Shown here: one piece after another, positions 7,508-15,177 of the stretch
Layout of the letters: every line of letters begins with the position of its first letter
Position numbering within the stretch: the stretch's first letter is position 1
Origin: an uncultured Clostridia bacterium
Lineage (GTDB): Bacteria; Bacillota; Clostridia; Oscillospirales; Acutalibacteraceae
Assembly: GCA_937895645.1 (NCBI GenBank)
Contig: CALBKQ010000173.1
Coordinates: forward strand, 1-15,197
Length of the DNA stretch: 15,197 bases
Reading direction: 5' to 3'
Made by a program: the position numbers and the translations under genes
Notes under the pieces: model-generated
Database searches by the model: none
What the model was told of the DNA's origin: nothing
The model's input: the letters and a program-made list of their open reading frames with translations, nothing else

Positions 7508-8989
7508 GTGCGTAAATTAGGTTTTGATAATGATAAATATCTTCGTATGCAATCAGAGCATATCAAAGAAAGAATAAGCAAATTTGGCGGCAAGCTTTAT
7601 CTTGAGTTTGGTGGAAAAATCTTTGACGATTACCATGCGGCACGCGTTCTCCCCGGTTTTAAGCCTGACAGTAAAATGAAGATGCTTCTTCAACTTAAAG
7701 ATGATGCTGAAATTATTATTGCTATTTGTGCTAAAGATATTGAAAAGAACAAAATCCGTAGTGATTTAGGCATTACTTACGACCTTGATGTGTTGCGTCT
7801 TATTGATATTTATCATGGCTTTGGTCTTTATGTTGGTGGTGTTGTACTTACTCAATATTCTGAGCAACCATCTGTAACTGCATTTGAACAGAAGTTACAG
7901 AGCCTTGGTATCAATGTTTACCGTCACTACCCTATTGAAAACTACCCACTTGATGTTGAACTTATTGTTAGCGATGAGGGTTACGGCAAGAACGATTACA
8001 TTGAATCTGACCACTCACTTATTGTTATTACTGCACCAGGTCCCGGCAGTGGTAAAATGGCAGTATGTCTTTCACAGCTTTATCACGAGCATAAGCGTGG
8101 CATTAAAGCGGGTTATGCGAAGTTTGAGACATTTCCAATCTGGAATTTGCCATTAAAGCACCCTGTAAACTTGGCTTACGAGGCTGCTACTGCTGACCTT
8201 AATGATGTTAATATGATTGACCCGTTCCACCTTGAAGCTTATGGTATAACTACGGTCAATTATAATCGTGACGTTGAAAACTTTCCTGTACTTAATACAA
8301 TATTTGAAGAAATTTATGGGGAGTCTCCATACAAATCACCTACTGATATGGGTGTTAATATGGCGGGCAACTGCATAATTGATGATGAAGTTGTACTTGC
8401 TGCATCAAAGAAAGAAATATTACGTCGTCATTGCAACTATCTTGTTCAGCAGAAAAATAACAAGAAAAAATCAAATGAGCTTTATAAAATCGAGCTTATT
8501 ATGAAACAACTTGGCATTACAAGTGCTGACCGCCCTGTAGTTTCTGCAGCACTTAACCTTTCTGAAACTACTGACGCACCTGTTACTGCCATTGAACTTC
8601 ACGATGGTAGAATTATTACAGGTAAAGCAAGTGAACTTTTAAGTTCTGCATCTGCTATGCTTCTTAACGCATTAAAGGCGCTCAGTGACATTGATGATGA
8701 AATTTTGCTTATTTCGCCTACTGTATTTGAACCTATTAAAGAATTAAAAATAAAAATGCACGAGCGTGATACAAGTTTGCATCCTGATGAAATTCTTATT
8801 GCGCTTTCAATTTGTGCAACTATGAATCCACTTGCTAAACAAGCACTTGAAGCAATCAAAGGCTTAAAGGGTTGTGACGTTCACGCTACAGTTGTGCTTT
8901 CTGATACCGATAAAGAGACACTCCGCAAACTCGGTACAAACGCAACTTATGAACCATATAAGAAAAACGACAATTTATATTACAACTAA
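7508..8989 (+). CDS. DUF1846 domain-containing protein
   Basis: This 493-residue cytoplasmic protein matches the DUF1846 family (PF08903), common in Firmicutes; structures of relatives are known but the biochemical role is unsettled. The N-terminal half begins RKLGFDNDKYLRMQSEHI and includes the DYHAARVLPGF block. The centre has a P-loop-like ITAPGPGSGKMAVCLSQLYHE (GPGSGKM at 178-184), followed by TFPIWNLPLKHPVNLAYEAATADL and MIDPFHLEAYG, all typical of the family. The C-terminal region (about 340-493) is a separate alpha/beta part. GTG 7508 was chosen because GGAGGAG sits 7 nt upstream. An in-frame TTG at 7472 would add 12 residues overlapping the AI-2E gene and lacks a ribosome binding site. 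The length then matches the family. It is probably co-transcribed with the AI-2E gene, from which it is separated by 4 nt. Confidence 0.93.
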   Translation: MRKLGFDNDKYLRMQSEHIKERISKFGGKLYLEFGGKIFDDYHAARVLPGFKPDSKMKMLLQLKDDAEIIIAICAKDIEKNKIRSDLGITYDLDVLRLIDIYHGFGLYVGGVVLTQYSEQPSVTAFEQKLQSLGINVYRHYPIENYPLDVELIVSDEGYGKNDYIESDHSLIVITAPGPGSGKMAVCLSQLYHEHKRGIKAGYAKFETFPIWNLPLKHPVNLAYEAATADLNDVNMIDPFHLEAYGITTVNYNRDVENFPVLNTIFEEIYGESPYKSPTDMGVNMAGNCIIDDEVVLAASKKEILRRHCNYLVQQKNNKKKSNELYKIELIMKQLGITSADRPVVSAALNLSETTDAPVTAIELHDGRIITGKASELLSSASAMLLNALKALSDIDDEILLISPTVFEPIKELKIKMHERDTSLHPDEILIALSICATMNPLAKQALEAIKGLKGCDVHATVVLSDTDKETLRKLGTNATYEPYKKNDNLYYN

Positions 8990-8993
8990 TTTC

Positions 8994-9027
8994 AAGGCGG
9001 GTGCAGGGGGAAATGCATCCGCTTTTG
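8994..9027 (+). terminator. Probable Rho-independent terminator after the DUF1846 gene
   Basis: GCGGGTGCA (8997-9005) pairs with TGCATCCGC (9014-9022) with one G-T pair, extended outward by A/T pairs, and is followed by TTTTGCTATTTTT. The T tract is interrupted, so some readthrough into the GH30 operon is possible. Confidence 0.75.
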
Positions 9028-9058
9028 CTATTTTTAATATGTTATGGGGATGACATAT

Positions 9059-10432
9059 ATGAATATCAACCTTAAAAATGCAAAAAGATTACAAGAATTA
9101 AAAGGATTTGGTACTTCCGCCTGTTGGTGGAGTCACTACTGTAAAGACGAAAAGATACAAAACGAAATTGCAGAGCTTTTATATGGAGATTCTGGTCTTA
9201 AACTGAATATTTACCGCTACAATATTGGTGGTGGTACTGATATGGGTAATTATCGTGTGCAGAATCCGTGGCGTCGCACAGAGAGTATGTATGTGTATGA
9301 CCGCGAAAAAGAAGAAGGGTATTGGGATTACGCTCTTGACAAAACTGCAAAAGAGGTTATGAGAAAATGTCTTGATTTAGGAAACATTGACACTCTTATA
9401 GTTTTTGCAAATTCACCTCATTGGGCACACACTTCAACAGGACAAGCATCTGGAAGTCTTATGATGCACACTTGCAATCTGCCGAAAGCTAATTACAGAA
9501 AATTTGCAGACTACTTTTTAACTGCTACGCAAAGGCTTATCGACGAAGGATTTCCTGTTAAATATATAAGTCCTATAAACGAACCACAATGGAAATGGGG
9601 TGGCAGTTACGTATGGCAAGAGGGTTGCCATTATGAACCAGAAGAAATGGTTGAAGTTATGCACATTTTTGCAGAAGAAATAGTTAATCGCAAAATGGAT
9701 GTTAAACTTTACGGACCTGAAAGTGGCGAAATGATGGGACTTACCCCCCAGTACCTTGACTTACTTACAAAAGACGAACTTATTATGAGTGTTATGCCAA
9801 TTTTTGCATACCATTCATATCACGATGATAATAATCCGGAAATTCGTGTTGATTTCAAAAATCAATTAGTAGCATCACACCCCGAACTTCGTTTTGATAT
9901 GAGTGAGTGGTGTGAGTTACCTAACAAGAGTCATACAAAGAATTTCAAAGGTGCACTTATTACTGCACGAATTATTGGTCAGGATTTAATTTATGCAGGA
10001 GCAGAAAGTTGGACAAGTTGGGTTGCAATAAATCAATATTCTATTAAAGAAGATGGTTTTGACTACTCTGATGCAACCCTTACTGCCACTGACAACTATG
10101 AAGAATGGTATGTTGCAGAGCGTTATTACGGATTTGCACATTTTTCAAAATACATACCTGTAAATTCAACCTGTCTTGATAATGGATTTTTCCCTGACGA
10201 AAACAACGATTTCAATGTATTTTCATTTTTAACACCTGATAATAAAACAATTACGGTAATTGTAAACGAGGGTAAAGAAAAAGAAATCACATTTGACGGT
10301 GATTTTGGCACAATGGAAGTAATTGAATCTACACAGGTATACAAATTAAAAACCATTTATAATGGTGAATATAAAAACACTTTAACTGTTAAAGAAAACA
10401 GTATTTTAACAATAATTTGTGATAAGGAGTAA
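9059..10432 (+). CDS. Glycoside hydrolase family 30 enzyme (COG5520-type), cytoplasmic
   Basis: This (beta/alpha)8-barrel glycosidase acts with a retaining mechanism. Early landmarks are GFGTSACWW and the barrel segment LNIYRYNIGGGTD. The acid/base Glu lies in SPINEPQWKWGG (E175 from this start) and the nucleophile Glu in RFDMSEWCELP (E283), at normal spacing. ANSPHWAHT and AGAESWTSWVAINQY are further barrel strands, and a small beta-sandwich occupies about 360-457. There is no signal peptide, so it probably acts inside the cell on imported oligosaccharides. The family covers beta-1,6-galactanases, glucosidases and xylanases; specificity is open. In-frame ATGs also occur at 9044 and 9050. ATG 9059 is preferred because GGGGATGA lies just upstream, while 9044 has only T-rich terminator sequence before it. 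No clear promoter lies between the terminator and the gene. The NifX-like gene begins 4 nt after the stop. Confidence 0.88.
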   Translation: MNINLKNAKRLQELKGFGTSACWWSHYCKDEKIQNEIAELLYGDSGLKLNIYRYNIGGGTDMGNYRVQNPWRRTESMYVYDREKEEGYWDYALDKTAKEVMRKCLDLGNIDTLIVFANSPHWAHTSTGQASGSLMMHTCNLPKANYRKFADYFLTATQRLIDEGFPVKYISPINEPQWKWGGSYVWQEGCHYEPEEMVEVMHIFAEEIVNRKMDVKLYGPESGEMMGLTPQYLDLLTKDELIMSVMPIFAYHSYHDDNNPEIRVDFKNQLVASHPELRFDMSEWCELPNKSHTKNFKGALITARIIGQDLIYAGAESWTSWVAINQYSIKEDGFDYSDATLTATDNYEEWYVAERYYGFAHFSKYIPVNSTCLDNGFFPDENNDFNVFSFLTPDNKTITVIVNEGKEKEITFDGDFGTMEVIESTQVYKLKTIYNGEYKNTLTVKENSILTIICDKE

Positions 10433-10436
10433 TATT

Positions 10437-10835
10437 ATGAAGATAGCAGTAACTTATGAAAATGAACAGGTTTTTCAGCACTTCGGACACACTGAAAAAT
10501 TCAAGATTTACGAAGTAGAAAATGACGATATTGTAAATATGAAAATCGTTGATACAAATGGTAAAGGTCACGGTGCACTCGCTACATTCTTAAAAGAAAA
10601 CGGGATTGACACTGTTATTTGTGGTGGTATTGGTGGCGGTGCACAAAATGCACTTACTGAAGCAGGAATAAAATGGTACGGTGGCGTTAAAGGTGACTGC
10701 AACAGCGCTGTAATCTCATTACTTGTTGGCAAGTTAGATTACAACCCTGACGCTAAATGCGACCATCATGACCACGAACACGAAGAAGGGCACACCTGTG
10801 GTGACCACGGTTGTGGAGGAAGTTGCAACCACTAA
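10437..10835 (+). CDS. NifX/NafY-like (dinitrogenase Fe-Mo cofactor biosynthesis family, PF02579) protein with His/Cys-rich tail
   Basis: The first 100 or so residues form a small alpha/beta domain of the NifX/NifB-C-terminal/NafY type. It begins MKIAVTYENEQVFQHFGHTEK, with the HFGHTEKF motif, and contains ICGGIGGGAQNAL (61-73). In nitrogen fixers such domains bind Fe-Mo cofactor or Fe-S precursors, but stand-alone versions are widespread in anaerobes without nitrogenase and their role is unclear. The last 25 residues (108-132) are a metal-binding-looking tail with seven His and four Cys (H110, H111, H113, H115, H119, H124, H132; C108, C121, C126, C130). ATG 10437 has AAGGAG 7 nt upstream, overlapping the GH30 stop. 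An upstream in-frame GTG (10419) is rejected because it overlaps the GH30 gene. It sits between two glycosidase genes with gaps of 4 and 14 nt. Confidence 0.88.
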   Translation: MKIAVTYENEQVFQHFGHTEKFKIYEVENDDIVNMKIVDTNGKGHGALATFLKENGIDTVICGGIGGGAQNALTEAGIKWYGGVKGDCNSAVISLLVGKLDYNPDAKCDHHDHEHEEGHTCGDHGCGGSCNH

Positions 10836-10849
10836 TAAAGGAGATTTAT

Positions 10850-12598
10850 ATGGATTTTGCAGTAACAAAACACCCTAATCCACAATTTGAGAGAAAAAAC
10901 ATTGAAATTCTTAACGGCGAATGGGATTTCGGTTTTCAAAAAGCAAAAATAGGTTTTAAGTTTTCAACTGATGAAAAAAAAGCGGTTGAAATAAGAGATA
11001 AAAATGAATATACACATAAAATCAATGTGCCATTTTGTGTTGAAAGTGAACTTTCAGGTATAGGGTACAAAGATTTTATAAATATGGTTTGGTACAAGAA
11101 AACTGTCCATATCAAGAAAGACGGTAATCGTGTTTTCTTGTGTTTTGGAGCTGCTGACCACTTAACGACTGTACTTGTTAATGGTAAACTTGCAGGTCGA
11201 CACAAGGGTGGCTATACTTCTTTTCGTTTTGATATTACTGATTTAGTAAACGATGGTGAAAATGAGATTTTTGTACTTTGCGAAGATGATGTGAAAAATG
11301 CCTTTGTAATTCGTGGTAAGCAAAGTGAGTGGAAAAAGAGCCACGCTTGTGACTATACACGCACTACTGGTATATGGCAGATAGTTTATGTTGAATATGT
11401 ACCTGAAAACCGTGTAGAAAACTTTAAGATTTATCCTGACCACAAAAACGGTATAGTTACTGTAAACTTTTCGCTGATTGGTAAGGCAAACCTTACTTGC
11501 GAGGCTTTTTATGACGGCAAGAGTGTTGGTAAATCTACATTCCAGAATGCTTGTGGCAACGAAGTTATGCAAATAAACCTCTGCGAAACTCATCTTTGGG
11601 AAGCAGGCAACGGTCGACTTTATGATTTAGAAATCACCTTTGGTGAAGACAAGGTTTACTCATATTTTGGTCTTCGTAATGTACGCCTTGACGGATATAA
11701 ATTCTTAATTAACGAAAAAAGCGTATTCCAACGCCTTGTGCTTGACCAAGGCTTTTACAGAAAAGGTATTTACACCGCACCAAGTGACGAAGATTTAATG
11801 AAAGATATTGAGCTTTCAATGGCACTTGGATTTAATGGTGCAAGACTTCATCAAAAAGTATTTGACCCCCGTTTCTTGTATTTCTGCGACAAAATGGGAT
11901 ACATAGTATGGGGCGAATACGCTAACTGGGGACTTGATTACTCAAATCCAAAGAGTGTTGATGTATTCTTAAATGAATGGAAAGAAGCTATAAATCGCGA
12001 CTTTAACCACCCATCAATTATTGGTTGGTGTCCGTTCAACGAAACTTGGAATTACAAGGGCAGACCACAATACGACCCATTACTTTCAACTGTTTATGAC
12101 TACACAAAAGCGGTTGACTCAACTCGTCCTTGTATTGATACAAGCGGTAATTTTCACGTAAAAACTGATATTTTTGATTTGCATGATTACAGTTATGATG
12201 TTGAATTCTTCAAGAAAAACTATGACCGTTTTATGACAGAGGACTATCTTTATCAGCACGTGCTTGTTGAAAATGGTGGCAGACAGACCTATCGTGGTGA
12301 GCCTGTTTTTATTAGTGAATACGGCGGAATTAAGTGGGTAAGTGATGAGTCTATTAAGTCTTGGGGTTATGGCGAAGATGTTAAGACTCCTGAGGAATTT
12401 GCAGACAGATATGTAGGACTTACTGATGTTATTGTAAGCAACTATAAAATGTTTGGCTTCTGCTACACTCAGCTTTATGATATTGAGCAAGAGCAGAATG
12501 GTCTTTACACTTATGACCGTGAAAAGAAATTCAATGATGAAATCTATCAAAGAATTATTGATATAAACACAAAGGTTGCAGAAATTGAGAAGGAGTAA
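10850..12598 (+). CDS. Glycoside hydrolase family 2 enzyme (beta-galactosidase/glucuronidase-like)
   Basis: This retaining glycosidase has the three-domain GH2 core: a jelly-roll sugar-binding domain (about 10-185), an Ig-like domain (about 186-278) and a (beta/alpha)8 barrel (about 279-582). The proton donor is Glu398 in GWCPFNETW and the nucleophile is Glu490 in PVFISEYGG. At 582 residues it is near the short end of the family, lacking the C-terminal domains of LacZ-type enzymes. There is no signal peptide, so it is cytoplasmic. I do not see the Asn-x-Lys signature of beta-glucuronidases in the barrel, so a galactosidase-like or other specificity is equally possible. ATG 10850 has AAAGGAG 6 nt upstream; an in-frame TTG at 10811 would overlap the preceding gene and is rejected. 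The methyltransferase gene starts 6 nt after the stop, with its AAGGAG inside this gene's last codons. Confidence 0.93.
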   Translation: MDFAVTKHPNPQFERKNIEILNGEWDFGFQKAKIGFKFSTDEKKAVEIRDKNEYTHKINVPFCVESELSGIGYKDFINMVWYKKTVHIKKDGNRVFLCFGAADHLTTVLVNGKLAGRHKGGYTSFRFDITDLVNDGENEIFVLCEDDVKNAFVIRGKQSEWKKSHACDYTRTTGIWQIVYVEYVPENRVENFKIYPDHKNGIVTVNFSLIGKANLTCEAFYDGKSVGKSTFQNACGNEVMQINLCETHLWEAGNGRLYDLEITFGEDKVYSYFGLRNVRLDGYKFLINEKSVFQRLVLDQGFYRKGIYTAPSDEDLMKDIELSMALGFNGARLHQKVFDPRFLYFCDKMGYIVWGEYANWGLDYSNPKSVDVFLNEWKEAINRDFNHPSIIGWCPFNETWNYKGRPQYDPLLSTVYDYTKAVDSTRPCIDTSGNFHVKTDIFDLHDYSYDVEFFKKNYDRFMTEDYLYQHVLVENGGRQTYRGEPVFISEYGGIKWVSDESIKSWGYGEDVKTPEEFADRYVGLTDVIVSNYKMFGFCYTQLYDIEQEQNGLYTYDREKKFNDEIYQRIIDINTKVAEIEKE

Positions 12599-12604
12599 TG
12601 CCTT

Positions 12605-13453
12605 ATGGATTTACTTGATTTTCTCGGCGATATTGTAATATATTTTTTTCCTGATTTAGTCGATGATAAAAAGATTTCACATAAATCACGCAAAATAATT
12701 TTAGTTATATTCATTACTGTGAGTTTGTGTTATATTGGTGCGTTTGCGTTCTGTATCTTTTGGGGAATAAATCAAGATAGCATTATACTATCAATACTTG
12801 GAATTCTCGGTCTTCTTTTATACTTATATCGACTACTTAAAACAGCAAAAGAATATAAAGAATCACAAAAAAAGTTGGACAAGAAAACAGTAATGGAGTT
12901 TTTTGACGATTTTGCTAATCGTTGGGACAATGAGCCAATTTGCGACAAGGAAACACTTAACATCATTTTAGACAATGCAGGAATTGTTGCTGGTATTAAT
13001 GTGCTTGATGTTGCTTGTGGCACAGGGGTGCTATTCCCCTACTACCTTGAGCGTAATGTTAATAGTATTACTGCAGTTGATTTATCGACTGAAATGGTTA
13101 AAATTGCAAAATCAAAACATCCACAAGTAAATGTTATATGTGGAGATGCAGAAGAAATATCATTTGACATTACTTTTGATTGCATTATGATATACAACGC
13201 ATTTCCACACTTTCCCAATCAACAGGCACTTATTGAAAATCTTTCAAAGTATTTGGTGGTTGGTGGTAGATTTACAATCGCACACGGTATGAGTAAAAAA
13301 GAGCTTGACGAAGTTCATAAAAAGTCAGCAGGCAAAGTTTCAAACATACTACCTGAATGTGAAGATTTAGCAAAACTTTTAAGCCAATATTTTAATGTAG
13401 ATATTACAATTTCTAATGATAAAATGTATCAGGTTTCTGGTACTAAAAGGTGA
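12605..13453 (+). CDS. Class I SAM-dependent methyltransferase with N-terminal two-helix membrane anchor
   Basis: This 282-residue protein has two parts. Residues 1-90 hold two membrane helices (about 31-55 and 60-78) flanked by basic, Lys-rich stretches. Residues 95-282 form a class I Rossmann methyltransferase: motif I VLDVACGTG (133-141), the acidic end of strand 2 in ITAVDLS (D159), the motif III region CGDAEEI (179-185), the motif IV region FDCIMIYNAF (191-200), and LSKYLVVGGRFTIAH (213-227). It resembles ubiE/small-molecule methyltransferases, with a catalytic domain facing the cytoplasm as judged by the charge pattern. Most relatives of this type are soluble, so the anchor is unusual and suggests a lipid, membrane-embedded or membrane-delivered substrate. 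AAGGAG lies 9 nt before ATG 12605. The aldo/keto reductase gene starts 4 nt after the stop. The substrate is unknown. Confidence 0.88.
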   Translation: MDLLDFLGDIVIYFFPDLVDDKKISHKSRKIILVIFITVSLCYIGAFAFCIFWGINQDSIILSILGILGLLLYLYRLLKTAKEYKESQKKLDKKTVMEFFDDFANRWDNEPICDKETLNIILDNAGIVAGINVLDVACGTGVLFPYYLERNVNSITAVDLSTEMVKIAKSKHPQVNVICGDAEEISFDITFDCIMIYNAFPHFPNQQALIENLSKYLVVGGRFTIAHGMSKKELDEVHKKSAGKVSNILPECEDLAKLLSQYFNVDITISNDKMYQVSGTKR

Positions 13454-13457
13454 TATT

Positions 13458-14573
13458 ATGAGTTATTTTCCTGAAGTAAAAAAGAATTTTGGTTTTGGTT
13501 GTATGCGACTGCCTCGCAAAGGTCCACTTATTGACTATGAGCAGACAAAACAGATGGTGGACACATTTTTAGAGGCAGGTTTCAATTATTTTGACACTGC
13601 TCACGGTTATATGGAAATGCGAAATGAGGCTACACTTAAAAAGTGCCTTACAAGCCGTCATCCAAGAGAAAGTTACATTCTTGCAAATAAACTTTCAGAA
13701 GGATTTTTCAAGAAAGAAGGTCAAATCAGACCGCTTTTTGAAAAGCAACTTAAAAACTGTGGTGTTGAGTATTTTGATTTTTACTTAATGCATGCACAGA
13801 ATGCTACAAACTTTGAAAAATACAAAAAGTGCAGAGCATACGAAACTGCATTTGAACTTAAAAAAGAGGGTAAAATTCGTCACGTTGGGCTTTCATTTCA
13901 CGATAAAGCAGATGTGCTTGACCATATTTTAACTGAATACCCTGAAATCGAGTTTGTACAAATTCAGTTTAACTACCTTGACTACAACGACGAGTCAGTT
14001 GAGGGCAGAAAATGTTATGAAGTATGCCGAAAACACCACAAGCCAATTATTGTTATGGAACCTGTTAAGGGTGGCAGTCTTGTAAAACTCCCTGACGAAG
14101 CAAAAAAAGTGCTCGATGACCTTAATGGTGGCACTCCTGCTAGTTATGCTATTCGTTTTGCAGCCGGTTTTGAAGGTATTTTTATGGTGCTTTCAGGTAT
14201 GAGTGATATGGCTCAAATGAACGATAACTTAAGTTTTATGAAAGATTTTGAGCCACTAAATAATACTGAAATGACAGCAATAAGCAAGGTTTGTGAGATT
14301 ATGAACAAACAAAATCTAATTCCTTGTACTGCTTGTCGTTACTGTGTTGACGGATGTCCTAAAAATATTCCAATCCCTGAAATTTTTGCTTGTATGAATG
14401 ACAGAAAGCAATTCAAAGATTGGAATGCAAAATATTACTATGAAGATGTGCACATCAAAGGCAAAGGTAAAGCGTCCGACTGTATTGAATGTGGTCTTTG
14501 TGAAAAAGCTTGTCCTCAACACCTTGATATACGCAAATTACTTAAAGATGTGGCAAAGGAATTTGGAAAATGA
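13458..14573 (+). CDS. Aldo/keto reductase with C-terminal 2x[4Fe-4S] ferredoxin domain
   Basis: This 371-residue cytoplasmic oxidoreductase has two parts. The TIM-barrel aldo/keto reductase part (about 8-280) carries the expected tetrad: D46 and Y51 in YFDTAHGY, K78 in LANKLS and H112 in LMHAQN. A C-terminal ferredoxin-like part follows with two cysteine clusters: C290, C293, C296, C300 in CTACRYCVDGCP and C342, C345, C348, C352 in DCIECGLCEKACP, each a standard [4Fe-4S] ligand set. This architecture is common in strict anaerobes and probably links substrate reduction to ferredoxin-type electron carriers as well as NAD(P)H; the substrate is unknown. ATG 13458 is chosen because AAAAGG lies 7 nt upstream. 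An in-frame ATG at 13416 would overlap the methyltransferase gene by 38 nt and is rejected. The 3' end overlaps the next gene by 4 nt. Confidence 0.93.
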   Translation: MSYFPEVKKNFGFGCMRLPRKGPLIDYEQTKQMVDTFLEAGFNYFDTAHGYMEMRNEATLKKCLTSRHPRESYILANKLSEGFFKKEGQIRPLFEKQLKNCGVEYFDFYLMHAQNATNFEKYKKCRAYETAFELKKEGKIRHVGLSFHDKADVLDHILTEYPEIEFVQIQFNYLDYNDESVEGRKCYEVCRKHHKPIIVMEPVKGGSLVKLPDEAKKVLDDLNGGTPASYAIRFAAGFEGIFMVLSGMSDMAQMNDNLSFMKDFEPLNNTEMTAISKVCEIMNKQNLIPCTACRYCVDGCPKNIPIPEIFACMNDRKQFKDWNAKYYYEDVHIKGKGKASDCIECGLCEKACPQHLDIRKLLKDVAKEFGK

Positions 14574-15118
14574 GCAAAAACATAAATAAAAATCTTCTAA
14601 ACCTCGTACTTTCTGCAATGTTTTTAGCATTGGGAATTGTACTCCCCTTTTTAACTGGGCAAATTAAAGAAATAGGAAGTATGCTTTTACCTATGCATAT
14701 TCCTGTTATGCTTTGTGGACTTGTGTGTGGCCCGGCATACGGACTCACCATAGGTGCTATTACACCACTACTCAGGTCAGTGTTATTTGCTATGCCCCCG
14801 TTGTTTCCGTCAGCAATAAGTATGGCGTTTGAGCTTGCAACTTACGGATTTGTGATTGGTATTTTATTCCAGAAGGCTCGTTGGAAGTGCATTAAATCAC
14901 TTTACCGTTGTCTTGTAATATCAATGGTAGCAGGTCGAGTTGTTTGGGGTATTGTTCAATGTATTCTGTTGGGACTTGGCGAAAACGGATTTACAATTTC
15001 AATGTTTGTAACAAATGCAATAGTTAAGGCTATACCCGGTATAATACTTCAGTTATTGTTAATACCAACAATTATGCTTATGCTTGGTAAAACACACCTT
15101 GTGCATATGAAGAAGTAA
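14570..15118 (+). CDS. ECF transporter S component (substrate-binding membrane subunit)
   Basis: This 182-residue, very hydrophobic protein has about five or six membrane helices and matches the substrate-specific S component of energy-coupling factor vitamin transporters (PF12822-like). Landmarks are LVLSAMFLALGIVLPFLTG at the N-terminus (the Ala-rich first helix that contacts the T component), then MLLPMHIPVMLCGLVCGPAYG, ITPLLRSVLFAMPPLFPSAI and AFELATYGFVIG. Close relatives are common in Clostridia; some have been proposed to take up pantothenate, but the specificity of this copy is not established. It needs the shared EcfA1/A2 ATPases and EcfT, none of which is in this window, so it must borrow a general ECF module (group II arrangement). 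ATG 14570 overlaps the reductase stop (ATGA), indicating translational coupling. No riboswitch or promoter is seen directly upstream. Confidence 0.9.
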   Translation: MSKNINKNLLNLVLSAMFLALGIVLPFLTGQIKEIGSMLLPMHIPVMLCGLVCGPAYGLTIGAITPLLRSVLFAMPPLFPSAISMAFELATYGFVIGILFQKARWKCIKSLYRCLVISMVAGRVVWGIVQCILLGLGENGFTISMFVTNAIVKAIPGIILQLLLIPTIMLMLGKTHLVHMKK

Positions 15119-15145
15119 GTGATGAATTTGAGTTTGTCGGGGCGT

Positions 15146-15177
15146 TAATGAATAATGAATGATGAATAATGAATAAT
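15146..15177. repeat. AT-rich tandem heptamer repeat (AATGAAT) at the right edge
   Basis: Four consecutive seven-base units occupy 15147-15174: AATGAAT, AATGAAT, GATGAAT, AATGAAT, followed by a partial AAT. The remaining window (15178-15197, ATTTCGGAACTGCG-like) may be the start of a hairpin whose second half is cut off. Similar AATGAAT runs flanking small hairpin repeats are familiar between genes in gut Clostridia (from memory). No gene is visible in 15119-15197. Confidence 0.7.

Noticed and set aside
10419..10436. Upstream GTG start for the NifX-like gene
   Set aside because: It would overlap the GH30 gene and place the strong AAGGAG inside the coding sequence; the conserved family start is MKIAVTY at 10437.
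10811..10849. Upstream TTG start for the GH2 gene
   Set aside because: It overlaps the His/Cys-tail coding sequence; AAAGGAG sits 6 nt before ATG 10850.
12119..12550. Minus-strand open frame inside the GH2 gene
   Set aside because: It is antisense to the conserved GH2 barrel containing the catalytic residues; a frame shadow without a ribosome site.
13416..13457. Upstream ATG start for the aldo/keto reductase
   Set aside because: It overlaps the methyltransferase by 38 nt and lacks a ribosome site; the family N-terminus fits ATG 13458.
1639..15118. Pantothenate pathway linking the ketopantoate-reductase-like gene and the ECF S component
   Set aside because: They are about 12 kb apart with separate control, no other pantothenate or CoA gene is present, and neither specificity is certain.
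15147..15174. CRISPR array
   Set aside because: The units are seven bases, directly abutting and without spacers, so this is a simple tandem repeat.
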